DNA from: Ophiocordyceps camponoti-saundersi (nom. inval.)
Taxonomy: Eukaryota > Ascomycota > Sordariomycetes > Hypocreales > Ophiocordycipitaceae
Reading direction: 5' to 3'
NCBI GenBank assembly: GCA_003339415.1
Contig: PDHQ01000541.1
Location: 1-16,771, forward strand
Length of the DNA stretch: 16,771 bases
Shown here: positions 8,331-16,771 of the stretch, one piece after another
How positions within the stretch are numbered: position 1 is the stretch's first letter
How the letters are laid out: each line of letters starts with the position of its first letter
Made by a program: the position numbers and the translations under genes
The notes under the pieces: generated by a model
Told to the model about the DNA's origin: nothing
What the model saw: only the letters and a program-made list of their open reading frames with translations
Databases searched by the model: none

Positions 8331-10790
8331 AATTCTAATAATAATATAAAACTTTAAAGTTAGTTAACTTTAAAAAACTAAAACTTAAATATAAAAAGAC
8401 TTATTAAAAAAATAATTATTATATTTAAAATAAATAAAAAAATATTAATCTTAATTAGAAAAGTTATTTAAAATATTTTTATACTAATTATTTTAATAAA
8501 ATAGCTAAACTTTTTTTATTTAAATATTATAAAAATTTACTATAAAAAAATAGATAAGTTTTTAAGTAAGAAAAAAAGATTTTAATATATTTTTTATAAA
8601 TTAAAAAAATAAAATAAGATTTAATAAAATAATCTTTTATAATAAATAAGATAGGATAAGAATCTTATTTTATATTTTAAAAAGAAAAGCTTATAAATTT
8701 TTAAGAAATTAATATAATTAAAAAACGCTTTTTTTCTAAATTAGCTAAGATAATTTAATATTTAAAGTTTATTTATAAAAATCCGAATAAATTTACTAAA
8801 GCTATAAATTAGCTTTATAAACTAAACTTTTTTTAATTAATAAGTAAGAAATTTAGGAGTTTTTTACTAAGTTTAATTACTTTATAGCTAAAACCTAAAT
8901 TCCCCTAACTTAGATTAAGTATATATTTTATAATTATTTACTTACTAACCTTAACTTAAGCTTTTTTATAGAGGCTAAAAACTTATATATAATATATAAG
9001 AAACTTTATAAATATATAAAAAACGCTATATTTTATTTAAAAAAAGTTTACTTATTATAAAGTTATATAGAAAGCTTATAAAAGTAATAAAATAATTTTT
9101 ATAATATAAAAGATAACTAAAACTATAATTATAACTTTATATTAAAAAAGCTAGCCCTTAAGTAAGGATAAGAAAAAAGCTTATTAAGAAAATAATACTT
9201 ATTTTTTATTTTTTTTTAAAAAAGCTATATAGCTAATAATTACCTTAACTAATAAAAGATAAGTAAAGTTTATAAAATTTAAACGCTTTAACCTAACTTT
9301 ATTTAATAAAAGAATTTTAATTTAGGAAAAAAATAAAACTATTATAAGGCTTTTTAATAATCTTAAAAATATTATATATAAAATAAAAAGTAAAAAAGTT
9401 ATTTATTATTAATAATTAAGTTTAAGTTAATAATATTACTTTTTATTATTTTACCTTATATAATATTAAAGTAAATATTTATTTTCTAATTAATTATTAT
9501 TTTATAAAATAAGTAGTAAAGCGCTTAAGCGCTAAGCTTATTCTTATCCTTCTTATCTCTTTTATTAATTTCTAAAGCTATTAAGCTAGCTTAGTTTATA
9601 AATACCTAATTATTACTTTAACAATTAATAAATAATATTTTCTTTAAGAAATCTATTAAATAACTAACTATACTTAGGATTTTTTTATTAGCTTATTTTA
9701 AATAGCTAAGAAAAGGTTATTATTTAATTATATAGCTTAGAAACTAATTTAGCTAAATAACTTACTACCTTTTATTAAATATTTACTTTTAATTTTATTA
9801 TTTAAAAAGCCTATTTTTATTAAAATTTAAATTTAGCTATTAAAGTAAATATTAAATATTAAAACTGCTTTTTTTATTAAAATAAGCTTAAATATTATAT
9901 TTTTTAATATTTATAGAAAAAGATTTTATATAGCTTGTAAAGAAAAAAAAGCTAGCTTAAACTTAAACTTAAATTAACTAAGAAACTAATAATATAGATA
10001 AAAGTATTTTAAATAAGTAACTTATTTATTAAGTATAATAAAACCCTTATTATATATAATAAAAAAAGATAACCTTATTAAATATTTATAGCCTTTTTAA
10101 AATTAAAAAATAATAATTACTTAATTATAATAATAAAACTAAGCTTAGCTAGCTATAGATATATAAAATAAGAAATTCTATTTTTTAGAAAGAAAACTTA
10201 AATATATTATTTATATTTATAGTATAATTCCTCTAGCTTTTATATATTTTAAAAAACTTCTTAATAAAATAGAAGCTTATATTTTTACTAGCTCCTAACT
10301 TAGCTATAATATTATTTTAAAACTTAAAAAGCTTTTAAATTTAATAAAACCTCCTTTTTGTAAAATACTTATAAAATGCTTATTTTTAAAAAAGGCAATT
10401 ATTAACTATTTACTTAAAATTAAGTTTATTAAGCTAAATATTAATCTTTACGCTATCTTTATTCTTTTTACGCTAAAGCTATATTTAATAGCTTAGCGCT
10501 TTTATATTAATTACCGCTAAATAAATAATTATTTAAAAAGTTAAATTTCGCTTACTTTTTTTAAAAAAATATAGTATTTAGCTACTAAAAGGCGAAATAT
10601 TTTTTAAAAATTAATATTATTTAAGCGTTTTATTATTTTTATCTTAACTTTAATTTTAAATATATTATAGCTTTTTATATAAAGTTTAATATATTTTATT
10701 AGCTTACTCTCTTATTTAGCTTTAAAATAAAGCTTATTTAGTTTTTAAATTTTATTAATATTTTATTTAACTTTTATATATTTTACAAAC
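8331..10790. other. Extremely AT-rich, decayed relic of unknown origin
   Basis: This 2.5-kb block is almost free of G and C. The plus strand is A-rich up to about 9540 and then becomes T-rich, with a few retained TG/CA sites near 9930-9940 and 10370-10400. In the first retrotransposon the coding strand is the purine-rich one, so former plus-strand coding is possible in the first half. All three plus frames are crowded with TAA/TAG, and I found no transposase, RT, integrase or helicase motif in any frame I read. The border at 8331 is approximate. An older transposon that went through more rounds of RIP is the simplest guess. Confidence 0.45.
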
Positions 10791-10930
10791 TCCGCGCTTA
10801 TAGCGACGCGGATACGGACTTCTTATTCTTATATTATAAGCAGACTCCGCTCCCTCCGTTACCTTATAGCGATAGCTAGCCGCGCTTAGAGCAACTCCGG
10901 AAAGGAGGGCGCCGCTATATAAGTTAATTA
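10791..10930. other. CpG-rich remnant in the AT-rich block
   Basis: This short stretch is far richer in CpG than its surroundings. It opens with a hairpin, arms tccgcg (10791-10796) and cgcgga (10807-10812). The motif actccg occurs three times. RIP attacks mainly CpA, so CpG-rich DNA would survive it; the pocket may be the terminal part of a mobile element. It does not fold into a tRNA that I can recognise. Confidence 0.5.
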
Positions 10931-11132
10931 TAACCGCGAAATTTTTTTACTTAGAATATAGCTTTACTCTAAATTATAATAATCTTAAACTTAAGAGTTT
11001 ATTATACTTATTACCTTATTAAAAGCTAAGGTAAATATTAGTAAAATTATTTTAAAAAATATTTTTATCTTTATATAAATAATTATCGAATAAGTAGCGG
11101 AGTCTAAGAGGGTTTAGAGAGGTGCCCTCCTT
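10902..11132. repeat. 12-bp inverted-repeat pair, possible small MITE-like element
   Basis: The sequence aaggagggcgcc (10902-10913) is matched in inverted orientation by ggtgccctcctt (11121-11132), with one mismatch explained by a C/T transition. The enclosed 231 bp contain no gene. Such a pair in an otherwise G/C-poor area is unlikely by chance and fits terminal inverted repeats of a small non-autonomous transposon. I do not see a convincing target-site duplication. Confidence 0.4.
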
Positions 11133-11552
11133 ATTTTAATTTTATTAATAAATAATATCTTCTTAGCTATTATAGCTATAATTTCCTCTTTTTTTATAGC
11201 TTTAAGGGAAATAGAACTCTTTTAATATAAGCTATAATTATAGCTAAAATGCTAAAAAAGATTATTAAAAAGTAAGTTTTTAAATAATATAAGCGATAGC
11301 TTATAATTTATTTTAATTTTATAGCTACTTTATTTTAAGTTTAAGGCCTTAAAGTAATTATAATAAATATTAATTATAAATTTTATAAGTAAGGCTAAGC
11401 TTTTATAATAAGGAAATTACCTAATAGTAATATTATAATAATATTCTAAGATATTATTTATAAGCTTTAGTTTAATTTAAAGTAGCTTTATATTATTTTT
11501 AAAGAAAAGGTACGCTTAACTAGTAAAAGTTATACTCTTATTATAAAAAGGG
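11133..11552. other. AT-rich gap, no gene seen
   Basis: Neither strand shows a recognisable protein or RNA motif. If 11553-12281 is a leader like 6640-7372, gag of that element would be expected here or further left, but I could not find the gag signatures present in the first element. Confidence 0.4.
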
Positions 11553-12281
11553 TATTAGTATAAGTATTACGGACCGTACCTCTTTCTATCTCTTATCTTC
11601 TTATCTAAGATAAGATAAGTAAATAAGTAATAAAAAAATAAAAAGTCCGATTTCCTTCCTCCTAACCTTACTACTAAATAGAGCCCTTAATTCTAGCTAA
11701 GCCTTATTATATAAGGTTAGTACTAAAGTTAGTAAGAAGGGTATTTTCGCTTTAGACTCTTTTAAGGCGATAGGAAGCTTTTATTATTAATAAGAAATAA
11801 GAAATATTAAAAGTATTACTTCTTACGCTTACTAATAAAAAAAGGATTAAATAATATAAATAAAAAGATAATTATTAATTACTAATTCTAAAAATTAAGG
11901 TAAGATATTTCTTAAGACTTAAAACCTTTTCTAGAATTAAAAGCTTAAGGAAGGAAGAGGAAAAGGAAAGGAAAGAGAGGGAGGGAAAGCCTCCTTATAT
12001 AAACCTTTTCTTTCCTTCGCTTATTAATTCTATAGAAGCTAATAGAAATTTCTAAAAACTAAGACCTACTTTTACCCCGCTTCTTTTAGTAAGTAAGATT
12101 CTGTATTCTTATCTACCCCGCTTTTACCCCGCTTTTACCCCGCTTCTTTATAGCGAATAGAAGCTTAAAAGCTTATCTTTCTTTCGATCGCTATATAATT
12201 TTCTAATCGCTACGCTTATTATTAAGTCCGCTTATCTCCGATATCTCTAATAAGTCCGATTAGGTATAGGGTAGTCCGGCT
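11553..12281 (-). other. Leader-like region related to the first element's 5' leader
   Basis: tattacggaccgtacct at 11565 matches tattacagatcgtacct at 6641 with two transitions. Downstream both regions carry aaaagctta followed by a long purine run with gaaaggaaag (6884-6911 and 11940-11975), and both have tagcgaatagaa (7031 and 12151). The distance from the first motif to the LTR is similar: 732 bp in the first element and about 717 bp to the proposed LTR here. This suggests the 5' leader of a related minus-strand LTR element. The internal repeats differ, so it is a cousin and not the same copy. Confidence 0.5.
12074..12147. repeat. 11-bp repeat, three tandem copies plus one apart
   Basis: The unit accccgctttt occurs at 12115, 12126 and 12137 in tandem (the last ending in ct), with a fourth copy at 12074. 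It is one of the few C-rich repeats in the window and lies in the leader-like region, a position like that of the 112-bp repeat in the first element. Confidence 0.85.
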
Positions 12282-12668
12282 AGTCTCGGCTAAGCTTAGC
12301 TAAGCTTATTAAAGCTATATATTTTTATTAAGTATTAAGAGAAGTAGCTTTAAAATCTTAATACTTCTTTATACGCTTTAAGGCTTAATAATATAAGTAC
12401 CTAGTACTTATAAGATACTAAGGTATTACTAAGTATATATCGTATAAGATTTCCTAAATAGGAAATCCGCTTAGGTAATTAAAATACTTTTATTAAGTAT
12501 ATATACGAAATACTTAAATATTTAAATATTAGTATTTTATACCTTATTTAGGTAGCTTACTAATATAAGTAATATTATCCGCTTATATAATCTTTTATCG
12601 TAGATTTTACTAAGCAGTTAACTTAGTAATTAAATAAGTATATAAGTACTTATAGCCGGTTTATTATA
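12282..12668 (-). repeat. Probable LTR of a second element (about 387 bp)
   Basis: The right end reads ttattata followed by cgttcccc, the same layout as the 3' LTR/polypurine border at 219-234. On the minus strand it begins TATAATAA, as the left LTR of the first element does (TGTAATAA before RIP). The left end near tagtctcgg resembles tgtctct at 7373 and is set partly by its distance from the leader motif, so it is approximate. The interior differs from the first element's LTR, and no second copy lies in the window to confirm the edges. Confidence 0.5.
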
Positions 12669-12670
12669 CG

Positions 12671-12703
12671 TTCCCCTTTTTATAGTTTTAAACTTTTAAA
12701 ACT
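12671..12703 (-). repeat. Polypurine-hairpin module C (probable polypurine tract of the second element)
   Basis: The minus strand reads AAAAAGGGGAA over 12671-12681, two bases from the proposed LTR. A perfect hairpin follows immediately: arms 12684-12692 (agttttaaa) and 12695-12703 (tttaaaact) with a two-base loop. Layout and spacing match module A. After both modules the plus strand continues with agaataatatagggtataa (about 271-289 and 12718-12736), which strengthens the homology. Confidence 0.65.
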
Positions 12704-12818
12704 TAAGTAAAAAACTAAGAATAATATAGGGTATAAGTACTTATATAATTAATTACTTCTTATAGCTTTAGAAGTAATTTTCTTTATATAATTTTCTTTT
12801 TCGAAGAAATAATATAGC

Positions 12819-12937
12819 TTCCTTTTCTTTTTAAACTTTTAAAAAGGTAAGATATAGTATAGTTTTCTTTCCCTTTTCTAAAGTTTTTCTATATTATTCC
12901 CTTCTTCCCCTTTTTATAGTTTTAAACCTTTAAAAAT
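12819..12937 (-). repeat. Further polypurine/hairpin copies (modules D and E)
   Basis: A pyrimidine run at 12819-12830 leads into a perfect hairpin with arms ctttttaaa (12827-12835) and tttaaaaag (12838-12846). A tract tttcccttttcta lies at 12868-12880 without a clear hairpin. At 12905-12917 ttccccttttta is followed by ttttaaa/tttaaaa (12920-12926 and 12929-12935), an imperfect version of the module C hairpin. The second full module is about 235 bp from the first, as the first element has two about 194 bp apart. Confidence 0.5.
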
Positions 12938-12944
12938 TTAGCTT

Positions 12945-13570
12945 TCTATTTTTTTTCTCTTAATAATAAAGCTTTATTATTCTACTAAAGCTTATAGCTT
13001 TAAGTAAAATAGCTAAATTATTTTTATAAGCTAAGTATCCTTAGTTTTCTTAAAAATTTTTTTTTTTTTAAAGGGATATTTTCTTTTCTCTTTTAAGGTA
13101 AGAATAGCTTTTCTTTACCTTTTATCTCTTTTTCTTAAAAATAATAACTTATTCTATAAGTAAGGATTTATTCTTATAGTAAGTATTTTTTTTTTCTCTT
13201 AAAATAGCTTATTATAAAACTCTTTTTTATAAGAAAATAATAGCGTATAGAGATACCGCTATTTTCCTTAAAGGTAATTTAATTTAATAACTAAATAGAG
13301 TTTTAAAAGCGTTAAGTAATAGCTTTTATATTTCCTAAAGCTTATTACTCTCTTCTTTTTAAGTAAGATTAATAGTTTTTTAAGTTACTATTAACTTAAT
13401 CTTAGGTTAAGAAGGTATAATTTTTTTTTCTCTAAAGTAAGTTAAGCGTTTCCTTACTTTAATATTCTTTTTCTTCTTAGCTTTCTTAGCTAAATAATAA
13501 TTTTTTTTTTCTCTATTTCTTTAAGTAAGTTAAACTTTATACTTTATAACTAAGCTTCTCTTAGTTAAAA
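12945..13570 (-). repeat. Series of pyrimidine tracts each followed by an inverted repeat
   Basis: Long T runs ending in ctct occur at about 12950, 13080, 13190, 13425 and 13503. Inverted repeats follow most of them: a perfect 20-bp palindrome at 12962-12981, aaggtaa/ttacctt (13095-13121), ctataag/cttatag (13154-13179), aatagcg/cgctatt (13239-13263), taagatta/taatctta (13364-13404), aaagtaag/cttacttt (13434-13460) and aactaag/cttagtt (13548-13566). Single hairpins of this length are common by chance in AT-rich DNA; only the repeated pairing with a T-run is notable. The stretch would be the 3' untranslated part of the second element, or coding DNA that merely looks repetitive. Confidence 0.4.
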
Positions 13571-13749
13571 ATAGTTTAGCTTCTAAAAAGAAATTTTTCT
13601 TTCTTTATTTAATAATTATATAGCTTAGGATTTTAACTTCTTAATTAAGAAATCCTTTTAATAAAGCGTATATAATATTCTTTCTTAATTTTTATTAAAA
13701 ATAGCGTTATTAAAACTTCGTTTTGCTAATACTTATTATAAAGCTAATA

Positions 13750-16700
13750 TTTATACTTTAATTTTTTAAGTATAAATAAAATTTTTTATATAAGGTTCGG
13801 TTTACTTTTTTAAACTTAAGTTTTTTCGTTATAATAATTTTTCTTAAAGATTTAAATCTTTTTTAATTTACTTCCTTAACTTATAATTAAGAATAGTAAA
13901 AGAACTTAACTTTCTTTTACCGATATATAGTTATTTATTTTAGTAAAGTAATTTAAATCTAGTTTTCCTTTAAATTTGTTAAGTTAAGGTTATTTTTAAC
14001 CTTCTTCTTAATTTCGATTTATTTCTTTCTAAAGTTTTATATATTATATCCTAAATTTAATATAGCATTTCTTTAATTTAGTATATAATATATCTTTAAT
14101 TTAGTTTTAGTATTCTTTTAATATTATAAAGATTATCTTTTAACTTTATTTTTATTTCCGATTCTTTATTTCGTTATTTCCTTTTTCGGTAAATAAAGAT
14201 TTCTATAGCTTACTTTTTATATAAGTAGCTAGATTCCGTTACTTTTAACTAATATTAAAAATAGCTATTAATATAGTTAAGAAGATAATTTTAAGGGCGT
14301 TTTATAAACTTTTTTTTATTTCGGTAATTTTATTCTTAAAGTTTTAAGTTTTTTTCCTTTTCGTATAAAAATAAGGTTCCTAAAATTTATTCTTAAATTA
14401 TTTCCTTAATATATAAAGTTTCTTCTTCTTAAGAATTTATATTATAAGTTAATAAAGCTTCTTATAAAGCTTTAGTTTCGAATTTTTCTTTATATTTTTA
14501 TAAGGTTCTTTTTTTTTATAAATTACCGTTCCCTTTTATCTCTTAAAGTAGTAATTTCCTTACTCTTTTTTCTAAAGTAGTTAATTTTCTTTAGGTCTTC
14601 GTACTTCGAATAATAATAAGGTTCTTTTTCCTTATTTCTAGTTATTCGTATAATTTTCTTTAAGCTAAATTCCTTCTTTTCGTTCTTCGATAAAAAGGCG
14701 TTACTTTAATTCTTTTCGTTAAAAATTCCTATTTTTAACGCTTTTCTTCCGGTAAAATCCTTAGGTTCTTTAAAAGATTTATAGCTATAATAAGATTTCT
14801 TTTATATAAATATTCTTATCGATATATTTATTTCTTAAGATCTAGTTCTTTTATTAATCTTCTTCTTAATATATAATCCGTAATATATATAAGATATTTA
14901 GTAAATATTCCTTTCTTTATAATATATCTAAGTCGAATTTATATAGCGTAATTAGCTTTCTTTCTTATAAAGGTTTCTTTTTATTTTTCGTTAACTATTA
15001 AGTTTTTTTTTTATATTACTTAATTAGTTAAAGTTAAATTTACTATTTTTTTTTCTAAAGAAATAGCCTTCTTAATTCTTTAATAATAAGGTTTTCTTCC
15101 TTATTATTCTTAAGTCGATTTTCCGTTTTTATAAGTTTAATTTTTTAATATCTTTCTTACGTTATTTCCTTTTTAACTTTCTACTTAATTTATTAATTTA
15201 GTATTAATAATTAAGAGTTTTTTAGTCGGTTATAGAGTTATACGGGGCTCTTATAATAACTAAGGTTTATTTAATCTAGATAACTTTTTTTTTACTCGCT
15301 TAAAGCAGATTAGTATTAGTAGATTTAGAATCCTTATTATAATAAAGTATTCTTTCTTTTAATTATAATAATTAGAAGGGTTTTCTTCTTCTTTTTCTTT
15401 CTTTTAAGAATTAATTCTTTAAGCTTAATTTCTTACTTATATATTATAGTAAGGAAAAATAATAGAATTATTCTCTTTTTTTTTTCTTCTAAATTTCTAT
15501 TCGAAGGTTTTTACTAGTATTTACTAATACTATTCCTAATAGGCTTAGTTAAAAAGATCGCTTTTTAACTATATATATAACTTTAAGTATAAGCTTAAGG
15601 TTATAGGCGCGCAGTATCCTATTCTTTCTTCGTTCGGTTATATTTTTATAAAGTGTTTTTACTAAGCGTTTCTTCGGCTATTTAAAATTTATTTCAAATA
15701 TCGTTTCTTCGTATATAGACTAAAATTTCGTCGAAGTAATTAGTTTCGATTAATTCGTTCTAATATAATAAACGTTTACTAAAGGTCGATAAATAAATTT
15801 TCGGCTTAAGTATCTTTCTTTCTATATAATAAAATAAACTTATTATAATAATATAATTACTAGTTTCCGAACCGTAATAATAAGTAGTAACTTCCTTATT
15901 ATTTTTCCTTAGAATATGCTTATTTAAGGGTTTCGATTTCGAATAAGTAAGGTTCTATTAACCTTAGCTTTCGTTTCTTTTTTCTTCGAAGTAATATTTT
16001 TCTTTCTTTAAAATATATACTATTTTTAGCTTCTAATAAGCGTAAAGTTTTAACTTAGTATATATTACTTCGTAAGTTAATTTTCTTCCTTTAAGTATAA
16101 ATCTTTATACTTAATAATTCTTTTTTCTTTTAAGTATAAATCCTTATGCTTAATAGTCTTTTCTTTAAGCTTAAGAGATAGCTATTTTATAGCTTATTTT
16201 TTTTTACTAAAGCTTAATTTTCTTCTTACTTAGAATTCTCTTTTTCTAAGTCTTTTTTCTTTATTCTAAAGCTTCTTTTTTTTTATTTTACTTTTACTTT
16301 TCTTTTAAAGTTATTTCTTAAAAGTATTTCTTATAAACTTTTTAAAAAAGATAGTCTATAAGCTATTATCTTAACTTATATTTAAGTATAATAAGAACTA
16401 ATCTTCTTTATAGTAAAATAAGTTTTCTTTTTCTTTCTTCCTAGAATAAAGTTCTTTCTTTCTTTTAACTTTAAATTTAAAGTTTAGGTAGCGTTATTTT
16501 TAAATATAAGCTTAATCGTACTAATAAAAGCTTCTAGTTAAAGAGTCCTAATAGTATTTTCTTTCTTATAATAAATAAACTTTCTTAAACTTACTTTTTA
16601 GTTTAAGATAACTTAATATTAAGAGTACCTAGTTAAAGGCTCCGAATATAAGTTATTTCCTCTTATTATTCTTAATTACCTTAAAGAATAAAGTAAGGAA

Positions 16701-16771
16701 AAGGATTTCGCTAAGTTTCTTAAAGCGTAAGCTTACTTTCTAATTACCCGTTTAGAATAGTAAGTAGCTTA
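13750..16771 (-). pseudogene. Unidentified lysine/glutamate-rich coding relic, minus strand
   Basis: The plus strand is strongly T-rich and the minus strand purine-rich, as over gag and pol of the first element. Reading through TAA/TAG, one minus frame (codons starting at positions such as 16148 and 14759) shows charge-balanced stretches, for example EPKDFTGRKALKIGIFNE (about 14720-14775) and KEKEPYYYSKYEDLKK, with no TGA. Around 15620-16000 another frame looks better (GSETSNY, NELIETNYFDEILVYIRR), so indels are likely. I found no DSGA, YxDD, TDAS or ISDR-like motif and no zinc knuckle, and do not recognise a family. It may be the unusual protein of the second LTR element, continuing beyond the window. 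The coding call rests on composition, and TGA is rare everywhere here, so the evidence is moderate. Confidence 0.4.
16092..16154 (-). repeat. 39-bp in-frame duplication within the coding relic
   Basis: A 24-bp unit starting taagtataaatc occurs at 16092 and again at 16131, differing by two transitions. The offset is 39 bp, exactly 13 codons, so in the minus-strand frame it duplicates the peptide K(H/Y)KDLYLKE. A duplication preserving the frame mildly supports former coding. Confidence 0.6.

Noticed and set aside
8331..9540. Plus-strand transposase (pogo/Tc1 or hAT)
   Set aside because: No DDE, helix-turn-helix or BED motif could be recognised in any plus frame; the A-rich composition alone is not enough.
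10791..10930. tRNA gene in the CpG-rich pocket
   Set aside because: No cloverleaf with acceptor, anticodon and T arms could be fitted.
12074..12147. CRISPR-like array
   Set aside because: The 11-bp units are directly adjacent with no spacers.
12945..13570. Hairpins followed by T runs as intrinsic terminators
   Set aside because: Rho-independent terminators are bacterial; in AT-only DNA hairpins of 7-10 bp occur often by chance.
14350..14800. Reverse transcriptase in the second element
   Set aside because: No YxDD-like motif or neighbouring RT blocks are visible, although they are readable in the first element under the same mutation load.
1..16771. Mitochondrial, apicomplexan or bacterial AT-rich origin
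   Set aside because: CpG is kept while CpA/TpG are nearly gone, and stops sit exactly where Gln/Trp are expected in gag and pol. That is fungal RIP and not simple AT bias.

Overview
The window looks like an AT-rich, gene-poor block of a filamentous ascomycete nuclear genome that has been heavily rewritten by repeat-induced point mutation (RIP). CpA and TpG are almost absent on both strands, TpA is everywhere, and CpG is kept. Former CAA, CAG and TGG codons now read TAA or TAG, so no long intact gene remains. The ancestral coding can still be followed by reading through TAA/TAG. I found no intact host gene, no tRNA or rRNA, and no CRISPR array.

Positions 1-7605 hold one nearly complete Ty3/gypsy LTR retrotransposon on the minus strand, probably a chromodomain element (chromovirus). 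Its 5' LTR is on the right (7373-7605) and its 3' LTR on the left (1-226, first bases outside the window). Between them, in transcription order, are a leader with a tandem repeat (6433-7372), gag (6432-4438), pol (4471-461) and a polypurine tract (229-239). Pol reads protease, reverse transcriptase, RNase H, zinc-binding and DDE integrase, GPF module, chromodomain, all in one frame. Gag is in a different frame, overlapping pol by about 34 bases. Gag also carries an unexplained extension of about 410 codons after its zinc knuckle.

Positions 7606-8330 are non-coding AT-rich DNA. Positions 8331-10790 are an even more decayed, almost G/C-free relic that I could not identify. A small CpG-rich remnant (10791-10930) and an inverted-repeat pair (10902-11132) follow.

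Positions 11553-16771 appear to hold parts of further minus-strand LTR elements related to the first. A leader-like stretch (11553-12281) shares motifs with 6640-7372. It abuts a probable second LTR (12282-12668), which is followed by a polypurine tract with the same hairpin seen in the first element. An LTR with a leader on one side and a polypurine tract on the other suggests two elements sharing one LTR. Right of it lie about 1.1 kb of pyrimidine tracts and hairpins, then about 3 kb of lysine- and glutamate-rich, coding-like minus-strand sequence. I saw no recognisable reverse transcriptase or integrase motif in it. The unusual signals are the repeated polypurine-hairpin module, the Gag extension and this unidentified coding region.
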